Shown here one piece after another: positions 1 through 8,306 of a stretch of 17,414 nucleotides of DNA. The first letter of the stretch is position 1. Every line of letters begins with the position of its first letter. The notes beneath the pieces were generated by a model that was not told the DNA's origin, ran no database searches, and saw nothing but the letters and a program-made list of their open reading frames with translations. Made by a program: the position numbers and the translations under genes. Origin of the DNA: DATFLS01 sp964413425 (GTDB lineage Bacteria; Fidelibacterota; JAANXI01); the NCBI GenBank assembly GCA_964413425.1, contig CAYPST010000090.1, positions 1 to 17,414 on the forward strand. Direction: 5' to 3'.

Positions 1-43
1 TCCGCACCCATTCGGTGAAAACACACATTTTCTCAGTCGGGGT

Positions 44-118
44 TTTCCCTAAGTATCCCAAAGGGATCCCTTAGGGAAAGCGATACTTCGCGAAGCTCGT
101 ATCGTTCAACTTAGGGAA
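44..118 (+). promoter_or_regulatory. Nested and alternative hairpins upstream of rpmE (possible L31 leader or REP-like repeat)
   Basis: A 10-bp stem joins 44-53 (TTTCCCTAAG) to 70-79 (CTTAGGGAAA), with a second stem inside it, 55-59 ATCCC to 63-67 GGGAT, closed by an AAA loop. A second hairpin follows: 81-86 CGATAC pairs with 99-104 GTATCG around the palindrome CTTCGCGAAG (86-95). The 9-mer CTTAGGGAA recurs at 110-118, so 45-53 could pair with either copy, giving two mutually exclusive folds that end 32 nt before the rpmE start. There is no U-run, so it does not look like a simple intrinsic terminator. L31 mRNAs in several phyla carry structured autoregulatory leaders, which would suit the position. 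The nested palindromes would equally suit a dispersed REP/MITE-like repeat. Bases 1-43 hold nothing I can assign. Confidence 0.45.
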
Positions 119-150
119 TATGTTAAAACAGGTAAAGGAGTGAACATCAC

Positions 151-399
151 ATGAAACAGGATATTCATCCGGAATACGATGTTGTCACCGTCACGTGTTC
201 CTGTGGAAATACCTTTCAGACTCGATCTGCGTCAGGGGACCTGAAAGTAGAAATATGTTCCGAATGTCATCCGTTTTTCACCGGAAAGCAAAAAATGGTG
301 GACTCGGCCGGTCGGATCGATAAGTTCGAATTACGCTATGGGAAGAAGAAAAAAGAAACGCAGCAAGAAGAAAAGGCCAAGAAAAAAGAGAAAGAGTAA
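151..399 (+). CDS. rpmE: Large ribosomal subunit protein bL31 (zinc-binding form)
   Basis: Ribosomal protein bL31 of the 50S subunit, 82 residues. It carries the zinc-binding C+ form of the family: Cys16 and Cys18 (CSC) plus Cys36 and Cys39 (CSEC), followed by the typical HPFFTGKQ block at 40-47 and a DSAGRIDKF segment at 51-59. The last 17 residues are almost only Lys, Glu and Gln, a disordered extension beyond the usual 66-70 residue core. The start is supported by AAAGGAG at 134-140, with a rather long 10-nt spacing. It is the first gene of a co-directional cluster; the next start lies 6 nt after its stop, suggesting coupled translation. As a Zn-containing L31 it would be expected to be exchanged for a Zn-free paralogue under zinc shortage, but no such gene or Zur site is visible here. 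Confidence 0.96.
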   Translation: MKQDIHPEYDVVTVTCSCGNTFQTRSASGDLKVEICSECHPFFTGKQKMVDSAGRIDKFELRYGKKKKETQQEEKAKKKEKE

Positions 400-405
400 T
401 CCTGC

Positions 406-1389
406 ATGAACCTCCCGCTGCTTTCACTCCTCATTGCCGCTAAATCTGCTATTCTGGTTGGAGGGCAGGCAGTCATTGAAGGAGTGATGATGCGTGTGCC
501 CGGCGGATATGCCACGGCGGTTCGGCGGAAAGATGATTCCATTACCGTCGATAAACACGAATATGCCCTCTTAAAGGAGCGATTCACCTGCGCCACCTGG
601 CCATTAATCAGGGGAGCGGTCGCGCTGTTCGAATCTCTGAAAATTGGGATGGGAACCCTGCAATGGTCCGCCGACATGGCAATCCGGGATGAGGAAGAGC
701 ATCCGGAAGACTACAAGGAAAATAAGTTCGCTACGTTTCTCACCACTGCGGTTGCGGTACTGGTAGGCATCGGCCTCTTCCTGATCGCTCCGCTCTGGAT
801 TACAACCAGATTATTAAATATCGAGAAGCAGATGTTCACGTTTAATCTGGTTGCCGGAGGATTTCGAATTTTCTTTTTTCTCCTCTATCTGTTCCTCATC
901 TCAATGATACATGATGTGAAGCGGTTGTTTGAATACCATGGGGCCGAACACAAAGTGGTTTTTACGTTTGAATCGGGACTGGAACTCAATTGGGATAACA
1001 CCAGACACTTCACCACCTTTCATCCCAGATGTGGTACCAGCTTTTTATTTATTGTGTTGCTGGCAGCTATTCTTATCTATGCGGTGCTTGACACGTTTAC
1101 CATGGCAATATTCGGCATGATTAACCTGCCCATGCGTATTGCGCTGCATCTGCTTTTTTTGCCAGTGGTTGCGGGAGCATCCTATGAGGTGATCAAAGTC
1201 ACCAGTGCGAATATGCACCAACTGCTGTTTCGGGCGGTGGCGCAGCCGGGTTTGTGGCTCCAGCGCATTACGACCAATGAACCGGACGAAGGGCAGGTGG
1301 AGGTGGCTATCACCGCTTTGAAGGATGCTTTCGGGGATGCGTATGAACACTATGCCGGAAAAGAATATATCGCTGAGGCTGTGGCATGA
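406..1389 (+). CDS. DUF1385 (YqhQ-like) membrane protein of unknown function
   Basis: 327-residue member of the DUF1385/YqhQ family, recognised by the N-terminal VGGQAVIEGVMMR block (18-30), YHGAEHK (177-183) and FHPRCGTSF (205-213). Hydrophobic stretches near 109-134, 147-167, 212-229 and 243-260 predict about four membrane spans; the conserved His/Glu/Cys motifs sit between spans two and three. Those His, Glu and Cys residues look like possible metal ligands or a catalytic set, but I know of no demonstrated biochemical function. It lies 6 nt after rpmE and its stop overlaps the prfA start (ATGA at 1386-1389), so it is almost certainly co-translated with release factor 1. Position next to rpmE and prfA is a recurrent arrangement in bacteria. 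The start is reasonable because purine-rich GAGAAAGAG within the rpmE tail can act as its ribosome site. Confidence 0.9.
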   Translation: MNLPLLSLLIAAKSAILVGGQAVIEGVMMRVPGGYATAVRRKDDSITVDKHEYALLKERFTCATWPLIRGAVALFESLKIGMGTLQWSADMAIRDEEEHPEDYKENKFATFLTTAVAVLVGIGLFLIAPLWITTRLLNIEKQMFTFNLVAGGFRIFFFLLYLFLISMIHDVKRLFEYHGAEHKVVFTFESGLELNWDNTRHFTTFHPRCGTSFLFIVLLAAILIYAVLDTFTMAIFGMINLPMRIALHLLFLPVVAGASYEVIKVTSANMHQLLFRAVAQPGLWLQRITTNEPDEGQVEVAITALKDAFGDAYEHYAGKEYIAEAVA

Positions 1390-2471
1390 CTGAAAATAAT
1401 TATACCGAATTACTGGAAAAACTGGAGAAAATTCAGGATCGATACAACGAAATAACACAACAGTTAGCCGATCCTGCCGTTATTAACAATACCCAGAAGT
1501 TCCGGGAGTTATCGAAAGAGCACAACGAACTCTCGGAAGTTGTCGAGGTCTATAAACCGTTCAGGGAGGTACAGGATCGGATTCAGGAAGATGAAGAGAT
1601 ACTGGAAGGCGACGATGAGGAGTTGAAAGAACTGGTGAATGACGAACTGGATGACCTCTATCACCAGCGGGAAAATCTGGCCCAGGAAGTCCGGAGGCTG
1701 TTAATTCCCAGAGATCCCAATGATGAAAAAAACGCCATTATGGAAATCCGGGCTGGCACCGGTGGCGAAGAGGCCGCCCTGTTTGCGGCAGACCTGTACC
1801 GGATGTATCTCCGGTATGCGGAATCCAGAGGATGGACGCCCGAAGAGCTCTCCAGCAGTCTTACCGGGGTGGGCGGATTCAAGGAAATCATTTTCTCACT
1901 GAGCGGTGAAGGAGTGTACGGTGTCATGAAATATGAAAGCGGGGTGCATCGGGTACAGCGCGTTCCGGAAACGGAAAGCAGCGGCCGGATTCATACGAGC
2001 GCAGCCTCTGTGGCAGTCCTTCCGGAGGCAGAAGAGGTGGATGTTGACATCGATCCCCATGAACTGCGCATCGACGTGTATCGTTCGACAGGTCCCGGTG
2101 GACAAAGTGTTAACACCACTGATTCGGCAGTGCGGATCACCCATATTCCCAGCGGATTGGTCGTGCAGTGCCAGGATGAGAAATCACAGCACAAAAATAA
2201 AGCGAAAGCGTTAAAAGTGCTTCGCTCCCGGTTACTGGCCAAAAAGCAGGAAGAGATACAGAAAAAACGCGACGAACAACGAAAATCAATGGTCAGTTCC
2301 GGTGATCGAAGCGCAAAAATACGGACCTATAATTTCCCCCAGGGCCGGATAACCGATCACCGGATCAATTATACTGCTCACAACCTGGACGAGGTGATGA
2401 GTGGTAACCTCGATGAGATGATGGAGCAGCTGAGAGTGACCGATCGGATGGAAAAACTGGAAGCTGTCTGA
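1386..2471 (+). CDS. prfA: Peptide chain release factor 1
   Basis: Class I release factor that reads UAA and UAG in the ribosomal A site and triggers peptidyl-tRNA hydrolysis. It has 361 residues, full family length. The helical N-terminal domain covers about 1-110. The codon-recognition tripeptide of the RF1 P-x-T type is P194-E195-T196 within RVPETESSGRIHTS, which separates it from RF2 (SPF). The catalytic GGQ is at 238-240 (STGPGGQSVNTTDSAVR); Gln240 is the residue methylated by PrmC, encoded immediately downstream. The start overlaps the DUF1385 stop in an ATGA arrangement. Nothing is missing and no programmed frameshift (an RF2 feature) is seen. Confidence 0.98.
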   Translation: MTENNYTELLEKLEKIQDRYNEITQQLADPAVINNTQKFRELSKEHNELSEVVEVYKPFREVQDRIQEDEEILEGDDEELKELVNDELDDLYHQRENLAQEVRRLLIPRDPNDEKNAIMEIRAGTGGEEAALFAADLYRMYLRYAESRGWTPEELSSSLTGVGGFKEIIFSLSGEGVYGVMKYESGVHRVQRVPETESSGRIHTSAASVAVLPEAEEVDVDIDPHELRIDVYRSTGPGGQSVNTTDSAVRITHIPSGLVVQCQDEKSQHKNKAKALKVLRSRLLAKKQEEIQKKRDEQRKSMVSSGDRSAKIRTYNFPQGRITDHRINYTAHNLDEVMSGNLDEMMEQLRVTDRMEKLEAV

Positions 2472-2558
2472 GTGCGGCTTCTCCTATTCTTCTGATACCT
2501 TCCTGGGTATTTCCAAAATCGCAGTATATATTAACGTCAGGTGAAAAGTGAAGGGAAC

Positions 2559-3440
2559 ATGACCGACGTTTCCGATACCACCCGCACATGGCGAGTGCTG
2601 GAACTGGTGAATTGGACAGCAAATTATCTCAAAGAAAAAGGATTTGCCACGCCGCGCAGCGATGTGGAATGGATGCTCTGCTCGGTGCTTCAGTGCTCAC
2701 GGGTTGACCTGTATACGGATTTTGAAAAGCCGTTAACCCGTCCGGAACTCTCCGAGTTTAAGTCCCTGTTAAAACAACGGCTCAATCATAAGCCGGTCCA
2801 ATATATCATCGGCGAAACAGAATTCATGGGAATGCCCTTTCGGGTGAACGAAGATGTGTTAATCCCCCGCCCGGAGACGGAATTGCTGGTGGAACACGCG
2901 GTTGATTGGCTTCGCAGCCACTCCGAAGACCTCGTAACCGTACTCGATATCGGTACCGGGAGTGGATGCATTGCGGTCAGTATTGCCGCCCTGGTGAAGA
3001 AGGCGACGGTTACGGCAATCGACGTCTCCGGGCCGGCGCTGGAGGTGGCCAGGGATAATGCCCGCCGGAATAAAGTGGAAGAACGGGTGCGATTTATCCG
3101 GCAGGATATTCTGGAGGAAGCGCCTCCGGACGGTCCATATCACCTGATCGTCAGCAATCCACCCTATGTCGGGAGGGATGAATTCTCCACCCTGGGGAAA
3201 GACATCCGCGATTACGAACCAATGGAAGCACTGGTCGCGGAGGATGGGCTGCTGTTTTTCCGGCGGTTTGCCACGAGTGCAAAGCAGTGGCTGGTAAACC
3301 AGGGCCTGCTCCTAATTGAGATCGGAGGCTCCCATCAACTCCCTGCGGTGAAAGAACTCTTTCAGAGCGCTGATTGGAAAGATCTCGCCGTCTTCCGGGA
3401 CTACAATGATCAGGGACGAATACTGCAGGTCCGGCCATAG
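2559..3440 (+). CDS. prmC: Release factor glutamine N5-methyltransferase PrmC (HemK)
   Basis: SAM-dependent methyltransferase that methylates the Gln of the GGQ motif in release factors; it directly follows its substrate gene prfA. From the ATG at 2559 it has 293 residues. A helical N-terminal domain covers about 1-75, PRPETE is at 103-108, the SAM-binding motif DIGTGSGC at 130-137, and the NPPY signature that holds the target glutamine at 200-203 (VSNPPYV). An in-frame GTG at 2541 would add six residues. I prefer the ATG because GAAGGGA (2550-2556) precedes it, although the spacing is short, while no Shine-Dalgarno sequence precedes the GTG. The 87-nt gap after prfA is the largest in this part of the cluster, with no terminator seen. 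The next gene starts 6 nt after its stop. Confidence 0.96.
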   Translation: MTDVSDTTRTWRVLELVNWTANYLKEKGFATPRSDVEWMLCSVLQCSRVDLYTDFEKPLTRPELSEFKSLLKQRLNHKPVQYIIGETEFMGMPFRVNEDVLIPRPETELLVEHAVDWLRSHSEDLVTVLDIGTGSGCIAVSIAALVKKATVTAIDVSGPALEVARDNARRNKVEERVRFIRQDILEEAPPDGPYHLIVSNPPYVGRDEFSTLGKDIRDYEPMEALVAEDGLLFFRRFATSAKQWLVNQGLLLIEIGGSHQLPAVKELFQSADWKDLAVFRDYNDQGRILQVRP

Positions 3441-3445
3441 TCTCG

Positions 3446-4282
3446 ATGGAGCAGATACTGCATTATATTCGATTGATGCGCCCGTTGAACTCGTTCATCG
3501 GGGCACTGGGAATTCTGCTGGGCGGACACTTAACCGGCAACCTGCAGGCGGAGAGTACTCTCTGGTATGCCGTGCTCACAGCGGCGGTCATGACAGGCGG
3601 GGCAAACGCCATTAACGACTATTATGATTATGAGATCGATAAGATAAATAAACCACATCGGCCGTTATCATCGGGAGCCATTCCCCGGAACAACGCCCGC
3701 TGGTTTGCGTACGGACTTTTCGCTGCTGGTCTGCTGGCCTCCGTGCTCCTTGGCCCCCTACTGCTCCTTATCGCAGCCGGTTCCGCATTCGTACTGGAGG
3801 GATACTCCAGGTGGTGGAAACGGCAGCCCATTATCGGGAATGTAGTGGTGTCCATTATGATTGCCGTGGCATTCCTGTATGGAGCCGCTGCATTCGGGAA
3901 TATCCGGGCGGCGCTGCCGCCAGCGTATATGGGACTGCTGTATACCTGGGGCCGGGAAATCATTAAAGACCTGGAAGACAAGGAGGCGGATGCTGCTGCG
4001 CAGGCGAGAACTCTCCCGATTCTCCTGGGAGAAAGCCGAACGAAAATTTTCACTACACTCTTGTTTCTTTTGTTGATTTTTGGCGTATTCATACCCTATG
4101 TTTTAAACATATATAATATGGTGTATTTGCTTCTGGTTTTGGTTGGGGTTAACCCGCCGATTCTCTATATTATCATTCGACTGTGGAATGCCGGAACAGC
4201 AGCAGAATATCGACACCTCAGTCAGGTGCTGAAAGCCGACATGTTTGTTGGGCTCCTGGCGGTATTCGCCGGTTCTTTTTAA
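3446..4282 (+). CDS. UbiA-family prenyltransferase, similar to digeranylgeranylglyceryl phosphate synthase
   Basis: Intramembrane UbiA-superfamily prenyltransferase, 278 residues, largely hydrophobic with about eight or nine predicted spans. Both Mg-diphosphate motifs are present: N57-D58-xx-D61-xxx-D65 (NDYYDYEID) followed by NKPHRPLSSG, and a second at 175-182 (DLEDKEAD) inside GREIIKDLEDKEAD. The MRPLNS start of the core (11-16) and the REIIKD-ED pattern resemble archaeal and FCB-group geranylgeranylglycerol-phosphate geranylgeranyltransferases more than UbiA, MenA or protoheme IX farnesyltransferase. The substrate is therefore plausibly a prenyl ether lipid intermediate, but that is inference from motif flavour. 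It could instead serve quinone or other prenylated lipid synthesis. It starts 6 nt after prmC and ends 22 nt before dnaE. No Shine-Dalgarno site is evident at 3446; Met11 (3476) is an alternative start. Confidence 0.88.
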   Translation: MEQILHYIRLMRPLNSFIGALGILLGGHLTGNLQAESTLWYAVLTAAVMTGGANAINDYYDYEIDKINKPHRPLSSGAIPRNNARWFAYGLFAAGLLASVLLGPLLLLIAAGSAFVLEGYSRWWKRQPIIGNVVVSIMIAVAFLYGAAAFGNIRAALPPAYMGLLYTWGREIIKDLEDKEADAAAQARTLPILLGESRTKIFTTLLFLLLIFGVFIPYVLNIYNMVYLLLVLVGVNPPILYIIIRLWNAGTAAEYRHLSQVLKADMFVGLLAVFAGSF

Positions 4283-4304
4283 CTCAAAAATAGACGTTAG
4301 AAAT

Positions 4305-7300
4305 ATGAGCGAATTCGTCCATCTACACAATCACAGCGATTACAGCCTCCTGGATGGTGCCTGTACCATAGATAATCTGGTTGAGGCCGCTGTGGAGAAT
4401 GACATGCCCGCAGTGGCACTTACCGAACACGGGAATCTGTTCAGTGCCATTCAATTTTATAAAAAAGCAAAATCCGCCGGAATCAAACCGATTCTGGGAT
4501 GCGAATTGTACGTCGCCCGCGGGTCGCGGTTCGAGAAAAAGACCACCAATCGTGGCGGCTGGGGGTATAATCATCTGGTGGTGCTGGCGCAGAATCACAC
4601 CGGCTGGAAAAATCTCATGAAACTGGTCTCCTTCGGGTATCTGGAAGGTTTCTACTATCGGCCCCGGGTGGACAAAGATCTGCTTCGAACCTACAGCGAG
4701 GGATTGATATCGACTGCTGCCTGTGTAAAAGGTGCCGTCCAGGAAAAATTGCTGAATGGAGATTACGAGGGAGCCAAAAAGGAGGCGCTGGAACATTACG
4801 AAATTTTCAACGGGCAGTATTACCTCGAGTTACAGCGTCACTTTATTAAGGAAGAGGATATCGTTCGGGAGGGATTGCGCAAGATTTCCGGGGAAACCGG
4901 TATTCCACTGGTAGTCACGAACGACAGCCACTATATGCGGCGTGAGCATCATGAAGCCCACGATGCCCTGATCTGTATTGGCACCGGAAAATTAATTACC
5001 GACGAAAAGCGAATCAACTATGCCACCCCCGAGTTTTATTTTAAATCCCAGGATGAAATGTTCGCGCTCTTTCCGGATGACATGCCAGCCATGGAAAACA
5101 CCACCGCTATTGCGGAAATGTGTGATGTGGACATTGAAACGGGGAAGCACCTCCTGCCGGAATTTCCCATCCCCGCAGAGGAGGACGCCTCGGATGCAAA
5201 CAGGTACCTGCAGAAATTAACGGATCAGGGACTCCGCTATCGATATAATCACCTGACGCCGGAGTTGCAGGTGCGGCGGGACCATGAGTTGGGTATTATC
5301 AAAAACATGGGTTTTGCCGGGTACTTCCTGATTGTGAAAGATTTCGTGGATTACGCCAAACAGCATGACATCCCGGTCGGCCCGGGACGCGGTTCGGCCG
5401 CCGGGAGTCTGGTCGCCTATGCCTTGGGCATCACTGATATCGATCCCATCGAATATAATCTGCTGTTCGAGCGGTTCCTGAATCCGGAACGCATCTCCAT
5501 GCCCGATATTGACATCGACTTCTGCTATAACCGGCGGAATGAAGTGATCGACTACATCCGGGAGCGCTACGGAGAGGACAGCGTTTCCCAGATTATTACC
5601 TTCGGATCCATGAAGGCAAAAGCCGTGCTCCGGGATGTCGGACGGGTGCTGGGAATGAGTTACGGTGAAGTGGATCGGATCGCCAAGCTGGTGCCCAATA
5701 CCCTGAATATCAAACTGGAGGACGCCATCGATCAGGTGAAGGAGCTGCAGGAGGTCGAAGCGCAGGATGAAGAGCATCAAAAACTGATCGACTATTCCAG
5801 AGTGCTGGAAGGGATGCACCGGCACGCCTCTATCCATGCCGCCGGAGTGGTGATTGCTCCCGGGAAATTGACCGAGTATGTCCCCCTGTATAAATCCCCC
5901 GATGGCGACGTCACCACCCAGTGGGATATGAATAACCTGGAAGAAGTTGGTCTCCTGAAAATGGATTTCCTGGGACTGCGTACGCTGACAGTCATCAAAG
6001 ACACCGTTGATCTGGTCAAAGAAACCCGCAATATCGAGGTCGATATCGACAACATTTCCCTGAAGGATCCGAAAGTGTACAACACCTTCGCCGAAGGCAA
6101 TACCACAGGCATTTTTCAGTTTGAATCCTCCGGGATGAAAGAATACCTGCGCAAGCTGCAGCCGAATGCCTTCGAAGATCTGATTGCCATGAACGCCCTG
6201 TACCGGCCGGGTCCCATGGATATGATTGATGACTATATTGCCCGGAAGTACGGTAAGGAAAGAGTGAAATACATCCATCCCTCCCTGGAACCCATTCTCA
6301 AGGATACCTACGGGATTATTGTATACCAGGAACAGGTGATGCAGATTGCGCACGAGGTGGCCGGTTTCAGCCTGGCCAAAGCGGATATTATGCGCAAGGC
6401 CATGGGGAAGAAGAAGAAGAAGGTGATGAACCAGCTGGCCAGAGAATTCGTGGACGGGGCGGTTGACAACGGACTGGAACCCGGAACGGCGGAAGAGATC
6501 ATTAACCATATCGTCAAATTTGCCCAGTACGGATTCAATAAAAGCCACAGCACGGCGTATGCCCAAATTGCCTGCAAAACCGCGTATCTGAAAACGTACT
6601 ATCCCGCCGAATTCATGGCAGCCAGTTTAACCAGTGAAATGACCGACACCGATCGGGTGGTAATTCTCACCAACGACTGCCGGAAGAACGGGATCGAAGT
6701 ACTGCCGCCGGATATCAATACCAGTGAGGCAAATTTTTATCCCAGGGAGAATGCCGTCGTATTCGGATTGAATGCTATCAAAAACGTCGGTTTGAAAGCT
6801 GCGGAAAACATCGCTGCCGAACGAGAGAACAGCGGCGAGTATACTTCGATATTCGATTTCGTCAAACGGGTCGATTTGCATCTGATAAACCGGAAGGTCA
6901 TCGAGAGCCTGATCAAAGCGGGTGCCATGGATTCACTCCCCGGCGACCGTGCGCAGAAATTCGAAACCGTGGATACGGCACTGCAGTTCGGCCAGCGCTA
7001 CCAGGCGCAAAAGTCCGATACCCAGGTGGACATCTTCGGCAGCGTCTCCGGTGGAGTGGAAAGTGTGATCAGCACGCCGTTGTTGCCGGAGACCGAACCC
7101 TGGAGCGCACAGGAAAAAATGCACGCCGAAAAGGAGCTTATGGGCTTTTATCTCACCGGACATCCCCTGCAAAAATATGAAGATGTGCTGAATGCCTTCA
7201 ATAATATCGATCTGGCTGATCCGGAATCTCTGCAAAATGTTGAAACGGTGAAGGTGGGCGGGCTGATCGCCGACATGAAAATTCATTATACCAGGCGGGA

Positions 7301-7748
7301 CAATAAAGAAATGGCCTTTGTGACACTGGAGGGCTTGCAGGGTGAAGCCGAACTGGTGCTCTTTCCGGATATCTTTGCGGAAGTACGGTCCTTCGTGAAA
7401 CCGGAAAAAATGATTTTCATCGAAGGACGATTGTCTGATCAGGCGCGGGATGAGGATGAAATGAAATTAATCGTCACCTCCGCCGTTCCGTTGAACCGTG
7501 CCCAGGAGAAATATGCAAAGAATCTGCACCTGAATCTGGAAGTTGATAAAATGAAGGTGACGGATGTGGAAGATCTGAGGAGGCTCACCGCCCGGTACGA
7601 TGGGGAGTGCGACCTGTTATTTCACCTCAATACAGCAGAGAAGAACACCCGGATCGTGCGGACCAAGAGTTTTACGGTCTCCCCGGATCCCCAACTGGTG
7701 AAAACACTCCGTCAGCGATTCGGACACAAGAACGTCTGGTTTGACTGA
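4305..7748 (+). CDS. dnaE: DNA polymerase III alpha subunit, DnaE1 type
   Basis: Catalytic subunit of the replicative DNA polymerase, 1147 residues from the ATG at 4305. An upstream in-frame start at 4245 would overlap the UbiA gene by 38 nt and add residues not seen in the family, whose N-terminus is normally FVHLHNHSDYS. Domains: PHP at about 4-270; polymerase core with GPGRGSAAGS and catalytic Asp401 and Asp403 in PDIDIDF, and a third Asp near 554 in MDFLGLRTLT; helix-hairpin-helix and fingers to about 880; a clamp-binding motif QVDIF at 907-911; and an OB fold near 960-1050. There is no internal epsilon-type exonuclease insertion, so it is DnaE rather than PolC. PHP metal-ligand positions appear intact (H6, H8, H42, E67, H90, D207, H209). 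The last base of its stop is shared with the dtd start. Confidence 0.98.
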   Translation: MSEFVHLHNHSDYSLLDGACTIDNLVEAAVENDMPAVALTEHGNLFSAIQFYKKAKSAGIKPILGCELYVARGSRFEKKTTNRGGWGYNHLVVLAQNHTGWKNLMKLVSFGYLEGFYYRPRVDKDLLRTYSEGLISTAACVKGAVQEKLLNGDYEGAKKEALEHYEIFNGQYYLELQRHFIKEEDIVREGLRKISGETGIPLVVTNDSHYMRREHHEAHDALICIGTGKLITDEKRINYATPEFYFKSQDEMFALFPDDMPAMENTTAIAEMCDVDIETGKHLLPEFPIPAEEDASDANRYLQKLTDQGLRYRYNHLTPELQVRRDHELGIIKNMGFAGYFLIVKDFVDYAKQHDIPVGPGRGSAAGSLVAYALGITDIDPIEYNLLFERFLNPERISMPDIDIDFCYNRRNEVIDYIRERYGEDSVSQIITFGSMKAKAVLRDVGRVLGMSYGEVDRIAKLVPNTLNIKLEDAIDQVKELQEVEAQDEEHQKLIDYSRVLEGMHRHASIHAAGVVIAPGKLTEYVPLYKSPDGDVTTQWDMNNLEEVGLLKMDFLGLRTLTVIKDTVDLVKETRNIEVDIDNISLKDPKVYNTFAEGNTTGIFQFESSGMKEYLRKLQPNAFEDLIAMNALYRPGPMDMIDDYIARKYGKERVKYIHPSLEPILKDTYGIIVYQEQVMQIAHEVAGFSLAKADIMRKAMGKKKKKVMNQLAREFVDGAVDNGLEPGTAEEIINHIVKFAQYGFNKSHSTAYAQIACKTAYLKTYYPAEFMAASLTSEMTDTDRVVILTNDCRKNGIEVLPPDINTSEANFYPRENAVVFGLNAIKNVGLKAAENIAAERENSGEYTSIFDFVKRVDLHLINRKVIESLIKAGAMDSLPGDRAQKFETVDTALQFGQRYQAQKSDTQVDIFGSVSGGVESVISTPLLPETEPWSAQEKMHAEKELMGFYLTGHPLQKYEDVLNAFNNIDLADPESLQNVETVKVGGLIADMKIHYTRRDNKEMAFVTLEGLQGEAELVLFPDIFAEVRSFVKPEKMIFIEGRLSDQARDEDEMKLIVTSAVPLNRAQEKYAKNLHLNLEVDKMKVTDVEDLRRLTARYDGECDLLFHLNTAEKNTRIVRTKSFTVSPDPQLVKTLRQRFGHKNVWFD

Positions 7749-8194
7749 TGATTGCCGTGTTACAGCGAGCCAGGGATGCCCGGGTTGACGTCAATGGGAC
7801 CACGTCCGGCGCCATCGATTTTGGTCTGGTGATTCTGCTGGGCGTATTTGAGGATGACACCGAAGACGATGCCGACTATCTGGCGGATAAAGCCGCCAAT
7901 CTTCGTATTTTCAACGATGACGACGATAAAATGAATCTCTCCGTGCAGGATGTGGACGGAGAAGCGCTGGTCGTTTCCCAGTTCACGCTCTGTGCGGATA
8001 CCCGGAAGGGGCGTCGTCCCAGTTATATCGACGCCGCGAATCCGGACAAGGCCACAGTGTTGTATGAATACTTTATCGGTCAGCTGCAGGAGACCGGTGT
8101 TCCGGTGCACAGCGGTGAATTCGGCGCCATGATGGATGTGCATCTGGTGAATGAAGGCCCGGTAACCATCATCCTGGACAGCAAGAACCGGTAA
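7748..8194 (+). CDS. dtd: D-aminoacyl-tRNA deacylase
   Basis: Chirality proofreading enzyme that removes D-amino acids (and glycine mischarged onto tRNA-Ala) from tRNA. It has 148 residues, usual family length. Both active-site signatures are present: SQFTL at 77-81 and NEGPVTIILDS at 135-145, the latter containing the Gly137-Pro138 cross-subunit dipeptide that confers L-amino-acid rejection. The N-terminal IAVLQRARDARVDV is typical. The start overlaps the last base of the dnaE stop codon (TGATG), implying translational coupling, and it closes the tight cluster that begins at rpmE. A short hairpin spans its stop codon. Confidence 0.97.
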   Translation: MIAVLQRARDARVDVNGTTSGAIDFGLVILLGVFEDDTEDDADYLADKAANLRIFNDDDDKMNLSVQDVDGEALVVSQFTLCADTRKGRRPSYIDAANPDKATVLYEYFIGQLQETGVPVHSGEFGAMMDVHLVNEGPVTIILDSKNR

Positions 8195-8212
8195 AATTCG
8201 CCGGTTTTCGGC
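8186..8212 (+). terminator. Weak hairpin across the dtd stop codon
   Basis: AACCGG at 8186-8191 pairs with CCGGTT at 8201-8206 over a 9-nt loop that includes the dtd stop codon; TTCGGC follows. The stem is only 6 bp and the U-tract is poor, so it is at best a weak intrinsic terminator or mRNA 3-prime-end hairpin. It falls where the compact cluster ends and a 112-nt gap to radC begins. Confidence 0.25.
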
Positions 8213-8306
8213 ACTACTACACTTATTACAGCATTGAATAAACTAATCGCCAACCTGCGGCCTGTTGCAGTCGGTCGCTCTGTTTATAGATGGAAAGGAT
8301 TCCGTT

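Noticed and set aside
4245..4304. Upstream start for dnaE adding 20 residues
   Set aside because: It overlaps the UbiA gene end and the family N-terminus begins at the FVHLHNHSDYS segment just after ATG 4305.
5217..6566. 449-codon minus-strand frame inside dnaE
   Set aside because: Mirror of the conserved polymerase core; composition (many His, Gly, Phe, Ile) is that of a reverse-complement shadow and no motif is seen.
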